From positions 1 to 64,000 of the forward strand of contig QALR01000018.1 in assembly GCA_003150035.1 (NCBI GenBank): a DNA stretch of 64,000 nucleotides, given 5' to 3'. The notes below the pieces were generated by a model, which worked only from the letters and a program-made list of their open reading frames with translations, did not search any database and was not told the origin of the DNA. This stretch comes from Clostridiales bacterium (GTDB taxonomy: Bacteria; Bacillota; Clostridia; Oscillospirales; CAG-272). The translations under genes and the position numbers were made by a program. Below are positions 34,473 to 43,952 of this stretch, one piece after another. Position 1 is the stretch's first letter. Each line of letters begins with the position of its first letter.

Positions 34473-35801
34473 TCAGTTGTCGTCACCCTTTTCCCGGATG
34501 ACAAAACGTATTGGCGTGCCAGAAAATCCAAATACCTCACGCAGCTTGTTTTCCAAATACCGCTGATAGGAAAAATGGAAAAGCTCCGCATCGTTGCAGA
34601 AGATAACAAAAGTCGGCGGTTTTACGCCCGATTCGGTCATATAATAGATTTTCAGCCTTCTTCCCTTGTCGGTCGGCGGCTGCACTCTTGTCACCGCATC
34701 GGACAGGACATCGTTGAGCATACCCGTAGAAATGCGCAGGGACGCCTGCTCGTTTACATACCGAATCTGCTCAAACAGGCGAGGAACCCGCTGCCCCGTC
34801 TTTGCCGAAATAAACAGAATCGGTGCGTACGGCATATAGGCAAGCGCTGTCCGGATGTCGTCGGTAAAACGCTTCACCGAGGAATTGTCCTTTTCCACAA
34901 GGTCCCATTTATTCACCACGATGACCGACGCCTTGCCCGCCTCATGGGCAATTCCGGCAATCTTCTCATCCTGCTCAGTAACGCCCTGCGTCGCATCAAT
35001 GAGAATCAGGCAAACATCCGCCCGCTCCACGGCGGCATGTGCGCGCAGGACGCTGTACTTTTCGATTTTATCAAGAACCCGGCTCTGTCTGCGGATTCCT
35101 GCCGTATCGATAAAGGTGAAAGTTCCGTATTCATTTTCGACAAAGCTGTCGATGGCGTCGCGCGTCGTGCCGGCAATATCCGAGACGATCATGCGATCCT
35201 CCCCCAAAATCCGATTGACAAGAGAGCTTTTGCCGGCATTCGGCTTTCCGATGACCGCCACCTTGATGGAATCATCCTCCTCCACAGGTGTATCATCCGC
35301 CGGAGAAAGCGCAAGGATGCGGTCGAGCAGATCTCCCGTCCCGGTGCCGTGCAAAGAGGAAAGCGCAATCGGGTCGCCCTCAAAGCCTAGCTCATAGAAC
35401 TCATAATATTCCATCGGAAGCGCGCCGACAGAATCGATTTTATTGACGCACAGAATAACCGGCTTGCCGCTTTTGATGAGCATCACAGCAATATCCCGGT
35501 CATCAGCGGTGACGCCCGCATGCACATCGCACATGAACACAATGACGTGTGCCGTTTCTATAGCGATCTGCGCCTGCGTTTTCATTTTTTCCAGAATCAC
35601 ATCGTCCGTTTTCGGTTCAATGCCTCCCGTATCGATGAGAACGATCGGCTTCCCGTTCCACTCCGTCTCGTAATAGATGCGGTCCCGGGTCACACCCGGA
35701 ACGTCCTCCACAATCGAAATCCGGGAGCCGGCAATTTTATTGAAAAGCGTGCTTTTGCCGACGTTCGGACGTCCGACAATTGCCGCCACGGTTTTTGCCA
35801 T
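34473..35801 (-). CDS. der: Ribosome biogenesis GTPase Der (EngA)
   Basis: 442 residues with two tandem G domains. G1 motifs are GRPNVGKSTLFN (residue ~10) and GKPNAGKSSLVN (residue ~185). DTGG/DTAG and NKID/NKWD motifs appear in each, and a KH-like C-terminal domain closes the protein. It assists 50S assembly. Position between the DUF512 gene and plsY is the standard clostridial arrangement. Confidence 0.97.
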   Translation of the reverse strand: MAKTVAAIVGRPNVGKSTLFNKIAGSRISIVEDVPGVTRDRIYYETEWNGKPIVLIDTGGIEPKTDDVILEKMKTQAQIAIETAHVIVFMCDVHAGVTADDRDIAVMLIKSGKPVILCVNKIDSVGALPMEYYEFYELGFEGDPIALSSLHGTGTGDLLDRILALSPADDTPVEEDDSIKVAVIGKPNAGKSSLVNRILGEDRMIVSDIAGTTRDAIDSFVENEYGTFTFIDTAGIRRQSRVLDKIEKYSVLRAHAAVERADVCLILIDATQGVTEQDEKIAGIAHEAGKASVIVVNKWDLVEKDNSSVKRFTDDIRTALAYMPYAPILFISAKTGQRVPRLFEQIRYVNEQASLRISTGMLNDVLSDAVTRVQPPTDKGRRLKIYYMTESGVKPPTFVIFCNDAELFHFSYQRYLENKLREVFGFSGTPIRFVIREKGDDN

Positions 35802-35822
35802 AGAATCGCACCTCCTTCTATG

Positions 35823-37127
35823 CTATGACGGACCTCCCGCCACTTTATCAAAAAATTCATATCCGTCGTTCGGGCACGGGACGACTTCGACGCCAAGAGC
35901 CTCTCCAAGCTCTCCAAGGCTCATGCCGCAAAGAAAAAGATCACCCTCATGCCGCAGGGAATTTTCCGGAATAAAAAGCGTCTCGCCGAGCGCCTTGCCG
36001 CGTAGCTGCTCCAAAAGGTCTTTCCCCGTTAAAAGCCCCGCGACGGTAATGCTCTCGCCGAAATAATGATTGACAATTTGATACACGTGAATACGGATCC
36101 CGGAGAATATTTTTTCAATTCTGCCGCACAGTTCACAAATCAACGGAAACGCGGCGCTGCCGGTCGCTACTGACACTTCCCTTTTGCGTCCGTCATCCTG
36201 CGCATTCAATATGGCGTCCTCGAACTCCTCCCGCATGGAAGCCATCATGCCGACGCCGTTTTCCAGCTGGCGGAAATCCCCATAGAAGCCGGCGTCCGGA
36301 ATCGGAAGCCCCGCCGCAAGATAGAGTTCATCCGCCGTATAGAAAATCCGCTCTCCGTATGTGGAAAAACATCCGGCGGCAAAGGCTTCCACCTGCGCCA
36401 CGACTGCCGCCGCCTCTTTTTCGGAAAAGGGTTGGAGCGGATAGAGGCCCTCGCGGAACCTTGTCATGCCCGCCGGCACAATCGACACGCTCGTAACCGC
36501 CGGATACAGGCAGGCAAGGTCGTGCATCGTGCGCGTCAGCTCCTCCCCGTCATTGACGCCGCGGCAAAGCACGATCTGACAATCCATTTCGAGACCCGCA
36601 TCGGCGAAACGTTTCAGATAGGCAAGAGAGGTTCCCGCCCTCGGATTCTTCAGCATAAAGACGCGCAGCTCGGGATTTGTCGTGTGCACCGAAATACGGA
36701 CCGGCGACATTTTCATTTTGATGATTCTTTCGACATCCGCATCGGAAAGATTGGTCATCGTGATATAATTGCCCTGCAAAAAGGAGAGGCGACTGTCATC
36801 ATCCTTAAAGTACAGCGTGTCCCGCATGCCGCGCGGAAGCTGGTCGATAAAGCAGAAAATACATTTGTTGCGGCAGGAATGCTTCTTATCCATCAGAAAG
36901 GTTTCAAACCCCAGACCGATATCGTCATATTCCCCCTTGCGCAGCTCGACAGAAAACTCCGAATCCGCACGCCGAAGCACCAGACGCAGCTTTTTTTCAC
37001 ACAGGTAAAAACGGTAATCGAGCACATCCGCAATGCCATTTCCATTGATGGAAACAAGCCCGTCGCCCGGCAAAATCCCGTGTCGCTCGGCGGGAGAGCC
37101 CTTTTCAACCTCTGTAATCAGAACCAT
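35823..37127 (-). CDS. PDZ / radical SAM / DUF512 protein
   Basis: 434 residues. An N-terminal PDZ-like domain (VEKGSPAERHGILPGDGLVSING in part) leads to a radical-SAM-like core whose cluster cysteines are CRNKCIFC (around residue 85-92). A C-terminal DUF512 domain follows (GLLTGKDLLEQL; FIPENSLRHEGDLFLCG). The family is conserved in Clostridia and always beside der, but its function is not established. A link to ribosome assembly is inferred from context only. Confidence 0.88.
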   Translation of the reverse strand: MVLITEVEKGSPAERHGILPGDGLVSINGNGIADVLDYRFYLCEKKLRLVLRRADSEFSVELRKGEYDDIGLGFETFLMDKKHSCRNKCIFCFIDQLPRGMRDTLYFKDDDSRLSFLQGNYITMTNLSDADVERIIKMKMSPVRISVHTTNPELRVFMLKNPRAGTSLAYLKRFADAGLEMDCQIVLCRGVNDGEELTRTMHDLACLYPAVTSVSIVPAGMTRFREGLYPLQPFSEKEAAAVVAQVEAFAAGCFSTYGERIFYTADELYLAAGLPIPDAGFYGDFRQLENGVGMMASMREEFEDAILNAQDDGRKREVSVATGSAAFPLICELCGRIEKIFSGIRIHVYQIVNHYFGESITVAGLLTGKDLLEQLRGKALGETLFIPENSLRHEGDLFLCGMSLGELGEALGVEVVPCPNDGYEFFDKVAGGPS

Positions 37128-37203
37128 ACTATATGCGGATCTCTTCCGCCCTCCAAAAGAAATAGGCAGGTATGCCAGTCTGCATACCTGCCAGGTTGCA
37201 AAA

Positions 37204-37386
37204 TCACGCGTCCTGTTTTACAATTTCCTTGCCGTTATATGTTCCGCAAGCTTTGCAAACTCTGTGTGAAAGATTGTATTCTCCGCATCTCGGGCATTTC
37301 GTCATGCCCGGCAGATCAAGCTTCCATACGCTCGAACGTCTTTTGTCGCGTCTTGCTTTTGATACTTTTCTCTTCGGTACTGCCAT
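37204..37386 (-). CDS. rpmF: 50S ribosomal protein L32
   Basis: 60 residues from MAVPKRKVSKARRDKRRS after GGGGAGGTG. Four cysteines (CPRC and CKAC) form the zinc-binding type of L32, so this is the zinc-containing form. It lies 60 bases downstream of yceD, the common pair. Confidence 0.97.
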   Translation of the reverse strand: MAVPKRKVSKARRDKRRSSVWKLDLPGMTKCPRCGEYNLSHRVCKACGTYNGKEIVKQDA

Positions 37387-37446
37387 GCTACCTACACCTC
37401 CCCCTGCGCTGTCCGGGTACTCCAAACAGCCGTCAGATAAACTTCG

Positions 37447-37953
37447 CTATTTCAATAATGTTTTCAGGACCGCAAGCCTCGGATCCGGCTCGTGCTGAGC
37501 ACATCCGCATGAACCCTCATTGAGGTTTTTGCCGCACTTCGGACAAAGCCCGAGGCAATCCTCGCGGCAAAGCGTCCGGGACGGCATTTCAAGCAGGATT
37601 TCTTCCTCTACTGGAAGCAGAAGATCGAGCTTCTCATCCTCAGGAAAGAGATAATCATCGTTTTCACGCGATACCTCATCCGATGCGATATCCTTTTCAA
37701 ACGCAATCTCAAGCTTGCTGCATACAGGCTCCGCGCAACGCGCACACGCCGTCGTATACGTGACCTCCGCCGAAGCGGAAAGACACATATAGCCCGCCAT
37801 GTTTTTGACAAGCCCTTTGACCGTCACAGGCTCGGGGAAGCCGACATCTGCGCGCACCGAAGCAAGAAGGCCGTCCGACGCCGGGATGAACGAGAATTCA
37901 AAAGCAAGGCTGTCGACCGCACCCGAAAGAATCGGCGTCATATCCAAAACCAT
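37447..37953 (-). CDS. yceD: YceD / DUF177 family protein
   Basis: 168 residues from the ATG after GGGAGG; an upstream in-frame ATG lacks a site. The family cysteine pattern is CARCAEP...C in the middle and CREDCLGLCPKCGKNLNEGSC near the C-terminus. DUF177 proteins are always beside rpmF and are tied to 23S rRNA accumulation in plants and bacteria; the exact activity is not settled. First gene of the yceD-rpmF-DUF512-der-plsY run. Confidence 0.9.
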   Translation of the reverse strand: MVLDMTPILSGAVDSLAFEFSFIPASDGLLASVRADVGFPEPVTVKGLVKNMAGYMCLSASAEVTYTTACARCAEPVCSKLEIAFEKDIASDEVSRENDDYLFPEDEKLDLLLPVEEEILLEMPSRTLCREDCLGLCPKCGKNLNEGSCGCAQHEPDPRLAVLKTLLK

Positions 37954-38004
37954 CTTTTGTCCTCCCTGCGATATCCTATACGATGCCAAAATACAGCATA
38001 TTTT

Positions 38005-38033
38005 ATTATACTCTGCAAAAGAGTCTTTGTCAA
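38005..38033 (-). promoter_or_regulatory. Promoter of the yceD-rpmF operon
   Basis: On the minus strand, perfect TTGACA (38028-38033), 17-base spacer, perfect TATAAT (38005-38010). Consensus strength fits a ribosomal protein operon. Confidence 0.85.
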
Positions 38034-38267
38034 TATCTTTTCTGTATTTTTTCCGGAATTCGGCTTGTTTTCTCCACTTTTCTTTGTATTTCAGGCTGAA
38101 AAACCGAAAGCCGTTGCCCGCCTATCTTTGCTCAGAAGAGAAAGTCGCCACCTTCGCCTATCGCGACAAGTACGGGGTTACTTCCCAGCCCGCTCGACGC
38201 CTTTCCCTATAAGAGAGGAGAAAAAGAGGGACAGCCTCATACCGTCCCCCTCAAAATTTTTTCGCAT

Positions 38268-38286
38268 TGCCACGCTGGTTGTGGCA
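38268..38286 (-). terminator. Terminator-like hairpin after leuS
   Basis: TGCCAC / GTGGCA with a 7-base loop lies a few bases beyond the leuS stop; a short A/T run follows. The stem is only six base pairs, so it may be weak. Confidence 0.5.
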
Positions 38287-38289
38287 TTT

Positions 38290-40692
38290 TTATTTTACGA
38301 TGACATTCAGAATTTTGTTTTTAACATAAATTTTTTTGACAATCTGTTTTCCCTCGACAAGAGCCGCAAACTTTTCGCTCTTCATCGCAGCGGCAAAAGC
38401 CGTGTCTTCGTCCGCATCCAGCGGAATTTCTACGGTATCCTTCGTCTTGCCCTGCACGGAAAGCGCAATGACGACGGTATCGTCCACAGTTTTCTCCTCA
38501 TCGTACTCCGGCCATTTTGCAAGGGAGGCAAGCTCCGTCTCGCCAAGCCGCGACCACAACTCCTCCGCAAGATGCGGCGCGAACGGACAAAGCAGTTTGA
38601 CAAGGGTTTTCAGCTCATCCGTTGTCAGCGCGCCCGCGTCGGTGATTTCATTGACAAGCGACATCATGGCGGCAATCGCCGTATTGAACTTCATCGAATC
38701 GATGTCTTCCGTCACCTTCTTAATGGTTTTATGGAAAGAGCGTTCAAGCTTCGGCGTGATACCGGTTCCCTTCGCCAGATACATGAGTCCCTCCACACGT
38801 TCCAGGAACCGCTTGCAGCCCTTGATGCTGGAAGGCGACCACGGCGCGGATTTTTCGAAATCTCCGATGAACATCTCATAAAGACGAAGCGTATCGGCGC
38901 CATACTCCTCGACGATATCGTCGGGATTGACGACATTTCCGCGCGATTTGGACATCTTCTCGCCGTTTTCTCCGAGGATCATGCCGTGCGCCGTCCGCTT
39001 CCCATACGGCTCCTTGCAGGGCACAATGCCGAGATCGTAGAGGAACTTCGACCAAAAGCGTGAATAGAGCAGGTGAAGCGTCACATGCTCCATGCCGCCG
39101 TTATACCAATCGACCGGCATCCAATAATCGAGCGCTTCTTTTGAAGCAAGCGCCTTATCGTTATGCGGATCGCAGTAGCGCAGAAAATACCAAGAAGAAC
39201 CCGCCCAGTTCGGCATGGTATCCGTCTCGCGCTTGGCCGGGCCGCCGCAGTGGGGACACGTCGTATTTACCCAATCCGCCGCCGCGGCAAGCGGAGATTC
39301 CCCATCCTCGGTCGGCTCGAACCGGTCGATATCCGGAAGCACGAGCGGCAGCTCATCCTCCGGAATCGGCACCCAACCGCATTTTTCACAGTAAACAAGC
39401 GGCACCGGCTCTCCCCAATAACGCTGGCGGGAAAATACCCAGTCGCGCAGCTTGTAATTGGTTTTGGCATGTCCGATGCCCTTTTCTTCGAGCCATGCCG
39501 TGATCGCCTTTTTCGCCTCGGCGACCTCCATGCCGTTAAGGAAGCCGGAATTGACCATTTTTCCGGTTTCCACATCCGTGAAAGCTTCTTTTTCTACATC
39601 GCCGCCGGCGACGACCTCGACAATCGGAAGCCCGAATTTCTTTGCGAATTCCCAGTCGCGCGTATCATGCGCGGGAACCGCCATGATAGCACCCGTTCCG
39701 TATGTGGCAAGCACGTAATCCGATACAAAAATCGGGATCTTGTTTCCGTTCGCGGGATTGACGGCGAAGACCCCCTCGAGCTTCACGCCCGTTTTGTCCT
39801 TTACCATTTCGGTGCGCTCAAAATCGGATTTTTTTGCCGCCGCCTCGCGGTAAGCGGCGATTTCCGCATAATTGGTGAGCTTGTCCTTCCATTTATCCAC
39901 GAGCGCATGCTCCGGCGCAATCACCATATAAGTCGCGCCGAAAAGCGTGTCGGGTCTTGTCGTATAAACGGTGATTTCGTCGGCCTCGCTTGTTTTAAAA
40001 TTCACCTGTGCACCATAGGAGCGTCCGATCCAGTTGATTTCCTGCGTCTTGACGCGCTCAATAAAATCCACATCCTTCAAATCGTCGATGAGCCTGTCCG
40101 CATACTCGGTGATCTTTAACATCCACTGGCTTTTGACCTTGTGTACCACTTCGCCGCCGCAGCGCTCGCACACGCCGCCGACGACTTCCTCGTTTGCCAA
40201 AACCACCTTGCAGGACGTGCAGAAATTGACGCTCATTTCTTTTTTATAGGCGAGCCCTTTTTCAAACAGCTTGAGGAAAATCCATTGCGTCCATTTGTAA
40301 TATTCGGGAGAGCTTGTGTTGATCTCACGCGACCAGTCGAATGAAAGGCCGAGCTTTTTTAGCTGCTCTTTGAAATGAGCAATATTGTTTTTCGTAATAA
40401 TAGCGGGATGGATATGCGTTTTAATCGCGTAGTTCTCTGTCGGAAGCCCAAAAGCGTCCCACCCGATCGGAAACAGCACATTGTAGCCCTCCATGCGCTT
40501 TTTGCGCGCGATGATATCGATCGCAGTATAGGGTCTGGGATGCCCGATGTGCAGTCCCTGTCCGGAAGGATATGGGAATTCCACGAGCGCATAGTATTTC
40601 GGCAGCGTATAGTCGTTTTTTGCCTCAAAGGCGTGCTTCTCCTCCCAGATTTTTTGCCATTTCGGCTCGATATTCTTGTAGTCGTATGCCAT
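38290..40692 (-). CDS. leuS: Leucyl-tRNA synthetase
   Basis: 800 residues, full length for bacterial LeuRS. HIGH motif: FPYPSGQGLHIGHPRPYTAID in part (residue ~37). KMSKS motif: GENGEKMSKSRGNVV (residue ~575). The editing domain (AIMAVPAHDTRDWEFAKKFG in part) and zinc-ribbon CEKCGWVPIPEDELP are present. It is the last gene of the long run from plsX, 29 bases after rsfS. I see no T-box leader, since it follows directly in an operon. Confidence 0.97.
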   Translation of the reverse strand: MAYDYKNIEPKWQKIWEEKHAFEAKNDYTLPKYYALVEFPYPSGQGLHIGHPRPYTAIDIIARKKRMEGYNVLFPIGWDAFGLPTENYAIKTHIHPAIITKNNIAHFKEQLKKLGLSFDWSREINTSSPEYYKWTQWIFLKLFEKGLAYKKEMSVNFCTSCKVVLANEEVVGGVCERCGGEVVHKVKSQWMLKITEYADRLIDDLKDVDFIERVKTQEINWIGRSYGAQVNFKTSEADEITVYTTRPDTLFGATYMVIAPEHALVDKWKDKLTNYAEIAAYREAAAKKSDFERTEMVKDKTGVKLEGVFAVNPANGNKIPIFVSDYVLATYGTGAIMAVPAHDTRDWEFAKKFGLPIVEVVAGGDVEKEAFTDVETGKMVNSGFLNGMEVAEAKKAITAWLEEKGIGHAKTNYKLRDWVFSRQRYWGEPVPLVYCEKCGWVPIPEDELPLVLPDIDRFEPTEDGESPLAAAADWVNTTCPHCGGPAKRETDTMPNWAGSSWYFLRYCDPHNDKALASKEALDYWMPVDWYNGGMEHVTLHLLYSRFWSKFLYDLGIVPCKEPYGKRTAHGMILGENGEKMSKSRGNVVNPDDIVEEYGADTLRLYEMFIGDFEKSAPWSPSSIKGCKRFLERVEGLMYLAKGTGITPKLERSFHKTIKKVTEDIDSMKFNTAIAAMMSLVNEITDAGALTTDELKTLVKLLCPFAPHLAEELWSRLGETELASLAKWPEYDEEKTVDDTVVIALSVQGKTKDTVEIPLDADEDTAFAAAMKSEKFAALVEGKQIVKKIYVKNKILNVIVK

Positions 40693-40721
40693 GTTATGTT
40701 CTCCTTCAAGTGATATGAAAC

Positions 40722-41114
40722 TTAATCTTCTTCCCCGTCAAGCGGGATTTCCTCGGCGTCGTTCCAAAGCTTTTCCAGCTTATAGAAGTCCCGCTCGGTT
40801 TTATGGAAAATATGCACGATGACATGAGCAAAATCCATCGCGATCCACATGCCGGAATCGTATCCGTCTACGTGCAGCGGACGCACGCCACGCTCTCCGA
40901 GCTGATATTCCAGCTCTCCGGCAAAGCCCTTGATCTGTGTATTCGAGGTTCCGGTGCAGATGACAAAATAATCGGTAAGGTCACTGCCGTCCTTGAATTT
41001 CAAAAGCTTGATATCCCTCGCCTTCTTTTCGTCGAGAATCTTTACAATAGCATCCGCTAGCTCCCTCGGCGAGGCGCCGGCGAGAGAGGGCATTTTTTTC
41101 ATTTCCTGATTCAT
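40722..41114 (-). CDS. rsfS: Ribosomal silencing factor RsfS
   Basis: 130 residues. Family motifs are DLTDYFVICTGTSNTQIKG and WIAMDFAHVIVHIFHKTERDFY in part. It binds L14 and blocks subunit joining under starvation. It follows the LCP gene and precedes leuS, in the clostridial nadD-yqeK-lcp-rsfS order. Confidence 0.95.
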   Translation of the reverse strand: MNQEMKKMPSLAGASPRELADAIVKILDEKKARDIKLLKFKDGSDLTDYFVICTGTSNTQIKGFAGELEYQLGERGVRPLHVDGYDSGMWIAMDFAHVIVHIFHKTERDFYKLEKLWNDAEEIPLDGEED

Positions 41115-41158
41115 GATTTTTTCTCCGGTTTCTTTTTCTATATGTAGTTATACCACGA

Positions 41159-41187
41159 CTCCCGGGGTCACGTCAAGACCCCGGGAG
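41159..41187. other. GC-rich hairpin between the LCP gene and rsfS
   Basis: A perfect 11-bp stem CTCCCGGGGTC / GACCCCGGGAG with a 7-base loop. It lacks a T-run on the minus strand, so it may be a processing or pausing element and not a terminator. Confidence 0.6.
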
Positions 41188-41200
41188 CCACAAATGACGG

Positions 41201-42337
41201 TTATGACAAATAATAATCGTAAAGATACGAGCCGGAGTTATCCGCAAAGAAGCCCTCCGCGTCAAAAATTTCTGAGCTGATATCGGTTCTGTAAACGTTC
41301 AGGCATTCGTTGATATCGGCAAGCGCATCCTCTTTGTTGAGATAATAATGGCTTGACCATTTGCCGGTTACGGGGTCCTGGAGCGTGGAGCCGGAAATGG
41401 TGCGCACGGCAATCGCCTCGTCTCCGATGGCATATACCGATTTCGTATAAGAAACAATGTCCGCGACCGACATGGATGTGCTGACATTCCGAATCAGGTT
41501 CGGGATCATCGCTATCATATCACCAATCGTAATGTTGCTTTTTACCTGACGCAGCACCTCGACAAGAAAATCCCCGCGCATCTCGACGCGGCCGATGTCG
41601 CCTGTGGCATATCCGTCACGGAATCGGATAAGCTGCTCGCACTGCTCCCCATCAAGATGCTGATAGCCCGCCTTCAGATGGATATAAAGATTCTGCTCAG
41701 GATCCTCGTAATCCATATCCTGCGGGACATCGTACCAGATTCCGCCTACCGCATCGATGACGTTGCGAAAGCCGGTCGTGTTGATAAGCACATACTCATC
41801 GATGTTGACACAGAGTGCCGCAGAAAGCCTTGTCTGCAAATCCTGCATGGCAAGATGCTTCGCCTTTGCCTCGGTTGCGCCGCTGTTCCTCTGCCGGTTG
41901 TATGCCGCAGTAAACACGGCGTTCACCCGCGTCACGCTTGAATACCCGCCTACGTCTTTGTTGATATACGTATCCCGTGGAATCTGAACAATGTGAATGC
42001 TTCCGCTTGCCGTATCGAGAGAAGCGAGCATCAGCACGTCTGTACTCATCGACACATCGTCCACGCCGGCGATAAGAAACGTATAAAAGCCTTCCTTTCT
42101 CGTATAAGGATCCTCCGGTTCTGTCGCAACATCCGTCGTCTGCTCCAGGTCTGTGATGCCGTCCGTCGGAAACTGCGGAGTCGGGTCAACCGACGGCTTA
42201 TGAAGCAGAAGCGCCGGCACCACAGCTCCGGCAATGACAAAAAAGGCGCAGACATATACAATAACGATAAGCATGGTGCGCGAATTACTGTTCTTTTTTC
42301 TCTGATTCTTTCTGAAATTATCCTTTTCCATATCCAA
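41201..42337 (-). CDS. LCP family (LytR-CpsA-Psr) cell wall polymer ligase
   Basis: 378 residues. A basic N-terminus and one membrane segment (residues ~22-45) anchor an extracellular LCP domain. Motifs are LASLDTASGSIHIVQIPRDTYI in part, RVNAVFTAAY, and EYVLINTTGFRNVIDAVGGIWYDVP in part. The substrate Arg is in IPRDT and RFRDGYATGDIGR. LCP enzymes move teichoic acids or glycans from lipid carriers to peptidoglycan. The start follows AAGGATTGGAT. Its place between yqeK and rsfS is common in Clostridia. Confidence 0.93.
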   Translation of the reverse strand: MDMEKDNFRKNQRKKNSNSRTMLIVIVYVCAFFVIAGAVVPALLLHKPSVDPTPQFPTDGITDLEQTTDVATEPEDPYTRKEGFYTFLIAGVDDVSMSTDVLMLASLDTASGSIHIVQIPRDTYINKDVGGYSSVTRVNAVFTAAYNRQRNSGATEAKAKHLAMQDLQTRLSAALCVNIDEYVLINTTGFRNVIDAVGGIWYDVPQDMDYEDPEQNLYIHLKAGYQHLDGEQCEQLIRFRDGYATGDIGRVEMRGDFLVEVLRQVKSNITIGDMIAMIPNLIRNVSTSMSVADIVSYTKSVYAIGDEAIAVRTISGSTLQDPVTGKWSSHYYLNKEDALADINECLNVYRTDISSEIFDAEGFFADNSGSYLYDYYLS

Positions 42338-42355
42338 TCCTTTTTGAAAAGCGCG

Positions 42356-42988
42356 TCATACCATCGCATTCCATGCCGAGAGCATCTCGCCATCGATTTT
42401 TCTGCCCTTCTCAATCAGATACGTTATCGTGAAGCCGATGATTTTTGTTACGGTGTCGTCCAGCAGACGGGTAAGCGCAGCCTTATCATTTTTATTTATT
42501 TTGGCGCATTCTCCGTGTAAATATTCTCGCATTTGCATACAGGAGCGGTATTTCCTTCCCGGCTCTGTAAAATCCGCTACGAACAGCATTTTATCAAGCT
42601 GTGACATATTAGCCTTGCCTGTCGTATGACAGGATATCGCGGAATACACACGGTCGCAGACGACCTCTTTCCCGAAAGCTTCTCTTGCGAACGGCGCTCC
42701 CGTATATTGATGCAGCGTGGATATCACCGTCGTCCGGTCCTCCGGCAAACGGATCCCGTATTTTTCGCAGAGGGCAAGCTGCTCCTCATCGGTCTTAGCT
42801 TTGGTAATATCATGCAGCAGAGCCGCCGTATAAAGCGCCATGCGTTCCTCCGGCAAAAGCGAAAAAGATTCCGCCATCCATATACATTCCTCGAGAACAC
42901 CAAGCGTATGCTCGATTCTTTTCGGTTCCTCATATTCGGGAAGCGCCCGCTTGATGGTTTCGAGCCTGGTTTCCAATTCGTCCGTCAT
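42356..42988 (-). CDS. yqeK: YqeK-type HD phosphohydrolase (probable symmetric Ap4A hydrolase)
   Basis: 210 residues from the ATG at 42986-42988, which overlaps the nadD stop (ATGA). HD-domain metal ligands: RIEHTLGVLE (His), ALLHDITKAK (His-Asp) and ISCHTTGK (His). YqeK proteins cleave diadenosine tetraphosphate to two ADP. An in-frame ATG 33 bases upstream exists, but it lies inside nadD. Confidence 0.93.
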   Translation of the reverse strand: MTDELETRLETIKRALPEYEEPKRIEHTLGVLEECIWMAESFSLLPEERMALYTAALLHDITKAKTDEEQLALCEKYGIRLPEDRTTVISTLHQYTGAPFAREAFGKEVVCDRVYSAISCHTTGKANMSQLDKMLFVADFTEPGRKYRSCMQMREYLHGECAKINKNDKAALTRLLDDTVTKIIGFTITYLIEKGRKIDGEMLSAWNAMV

Positions 42989-43602
42989 CGATATAAATGG
43001 TTCTCCTTTATAAAATGCCATACAGACTCCGGAAGGTAGGGCAAAGCATCCGCGCCCTCATGAATCATTTGTCGAAGTTCACGGGAAGATATCTCAATCG
43101 GGTCAAAGATAATATCCATGATTTTCGCGCCGTACCGCTCCGTAAGGCAGGCTTTTTTTTCTGAGACTCTGCTCGAAAGTGCCGTGTCCTGCCGTTCCCT
43201 TGCCGCATAAATAATGGTGCACATCGCAAGAATATCATGAAAATGATACCACCTATCCAAGGTAAGCAGCATATCGGTGCCGCAGTAAAGATACAAATCG
43301 GAAAAGCCCATCTCCCGAAAACGCTGAAGCGTCCGATATGTGTAGCTTTTTCCCTCCCGGCGGATCTCGATATCCGAAACAACCGTCCGTCCCGCGAATT
43401 CCGGCGTACCCTCAAAAGCAAGCCGCGTCATCTCAAAACGCAGCATCGGATCATCGTCCTCGGCAATCTCCTTGTGCGGCGGTACCCCGTCCGGAATGAC
43501 ATACAACCGGTCAAGCGACGCCTGCCGTATCATCTCATGTGCCGCCCTCAGATGTCCGTTGTGAATGGGATTGAAGGTTCCTCCGAAAATACCGACTCTC
43601 AT
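42985..43602 (-). CDS. nadD: Nicotinate-nucleotide adenylyltransferase
   Basis: 205 residues. The HxGH nucleotidyltransferase motif is in GIFGGTFNPIHNGHLRAAHE in part, and the second motif is EISSRELRQMI. It forms NaAD from NaMN and ATP. It overlaps yhbY by four bases upstream and yqeK by four bases downstream. Confidence 0.95.
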   Translation of the reverse strand: MRVGIFGGTFNPIHNGHLRAAHEMIRQASLDRLYVIPDGVPPHKEIAEDDDPMLRFEMTRLAFEGTPEFAGRTVVSDIEIRREGKSYTYRTLQRFREMGFSDLYLYCGTDMLLTLDRWYHFHDILAMCTIIYAARERQDTALSSRVSEKKACLTERYGAKIMDIIFDPIEISSRELRQMIHEGADALPYLPESVWHFIKENHLYR

Positions 43603-43913
43603 CTTTTCTTCACCGCGACGGAGTCCGGGAGCTCGATTTTTTTGTGCTTCCGGGATTCTCGATAAAGAACGAACCGGCTTCCCGTAACGGAAACGACCTC
43701 CGCCGAAAGCGCCGTGGCAAGAAGCTCCGCCGCCTCGCGCGGACCATATTCACAGGTATCGAGCGTACGCAGCTTGATAAGCTCTCTCGCCTCCAAGGCG
43801 TTTCCGATCTGCTCGGTCATATTCTCACTGACGCCGCCTTTCCCGATCTGAAAAATGGTGTCATATCCATTGGCCATCGCGCGCAGATAGGCGCGCTGTT
43901 TGCTTGTCAACAT
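43599..43913 (-). CDS. yhbY: YhbY / CRS1-CRM RNA-binding protein
   Basis: 104 residues with the CRM fold: LTSKQRAYLRAMAN at the start, FQIGKGGVSENM (the GxxG-like loop), and ELIKLRTLD. It binds pre-50S particles. Overlaps the nadD start by four bases. Confidence 0.92.
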   Translation of the reverse strand: MLTSKQRAYLRAMANGYDTIFQIGKGGVSENMTEQIGNALEARELIKLRTLDTCEYGPREAAELLATALSAEVVSVTGSRFVLYRESRKHKKIELPDSVAVKKR

Positions 43914-43952
43914 AGAAACAAACTCCTTTATACCAATCCATCGGCGCGCATT

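Larger units (their letters stand above)
37954..38289. other. Intergenic stretch between yceD and leuS
   Basis: It contains the yceD promoter (38005-38033) and the leuS terminator (38268-38286). The middle (38060-38260) has no frame with family resemblance; it is a plain spacer with a GC-rich patch near 38150-38210. Confidence 0.6.
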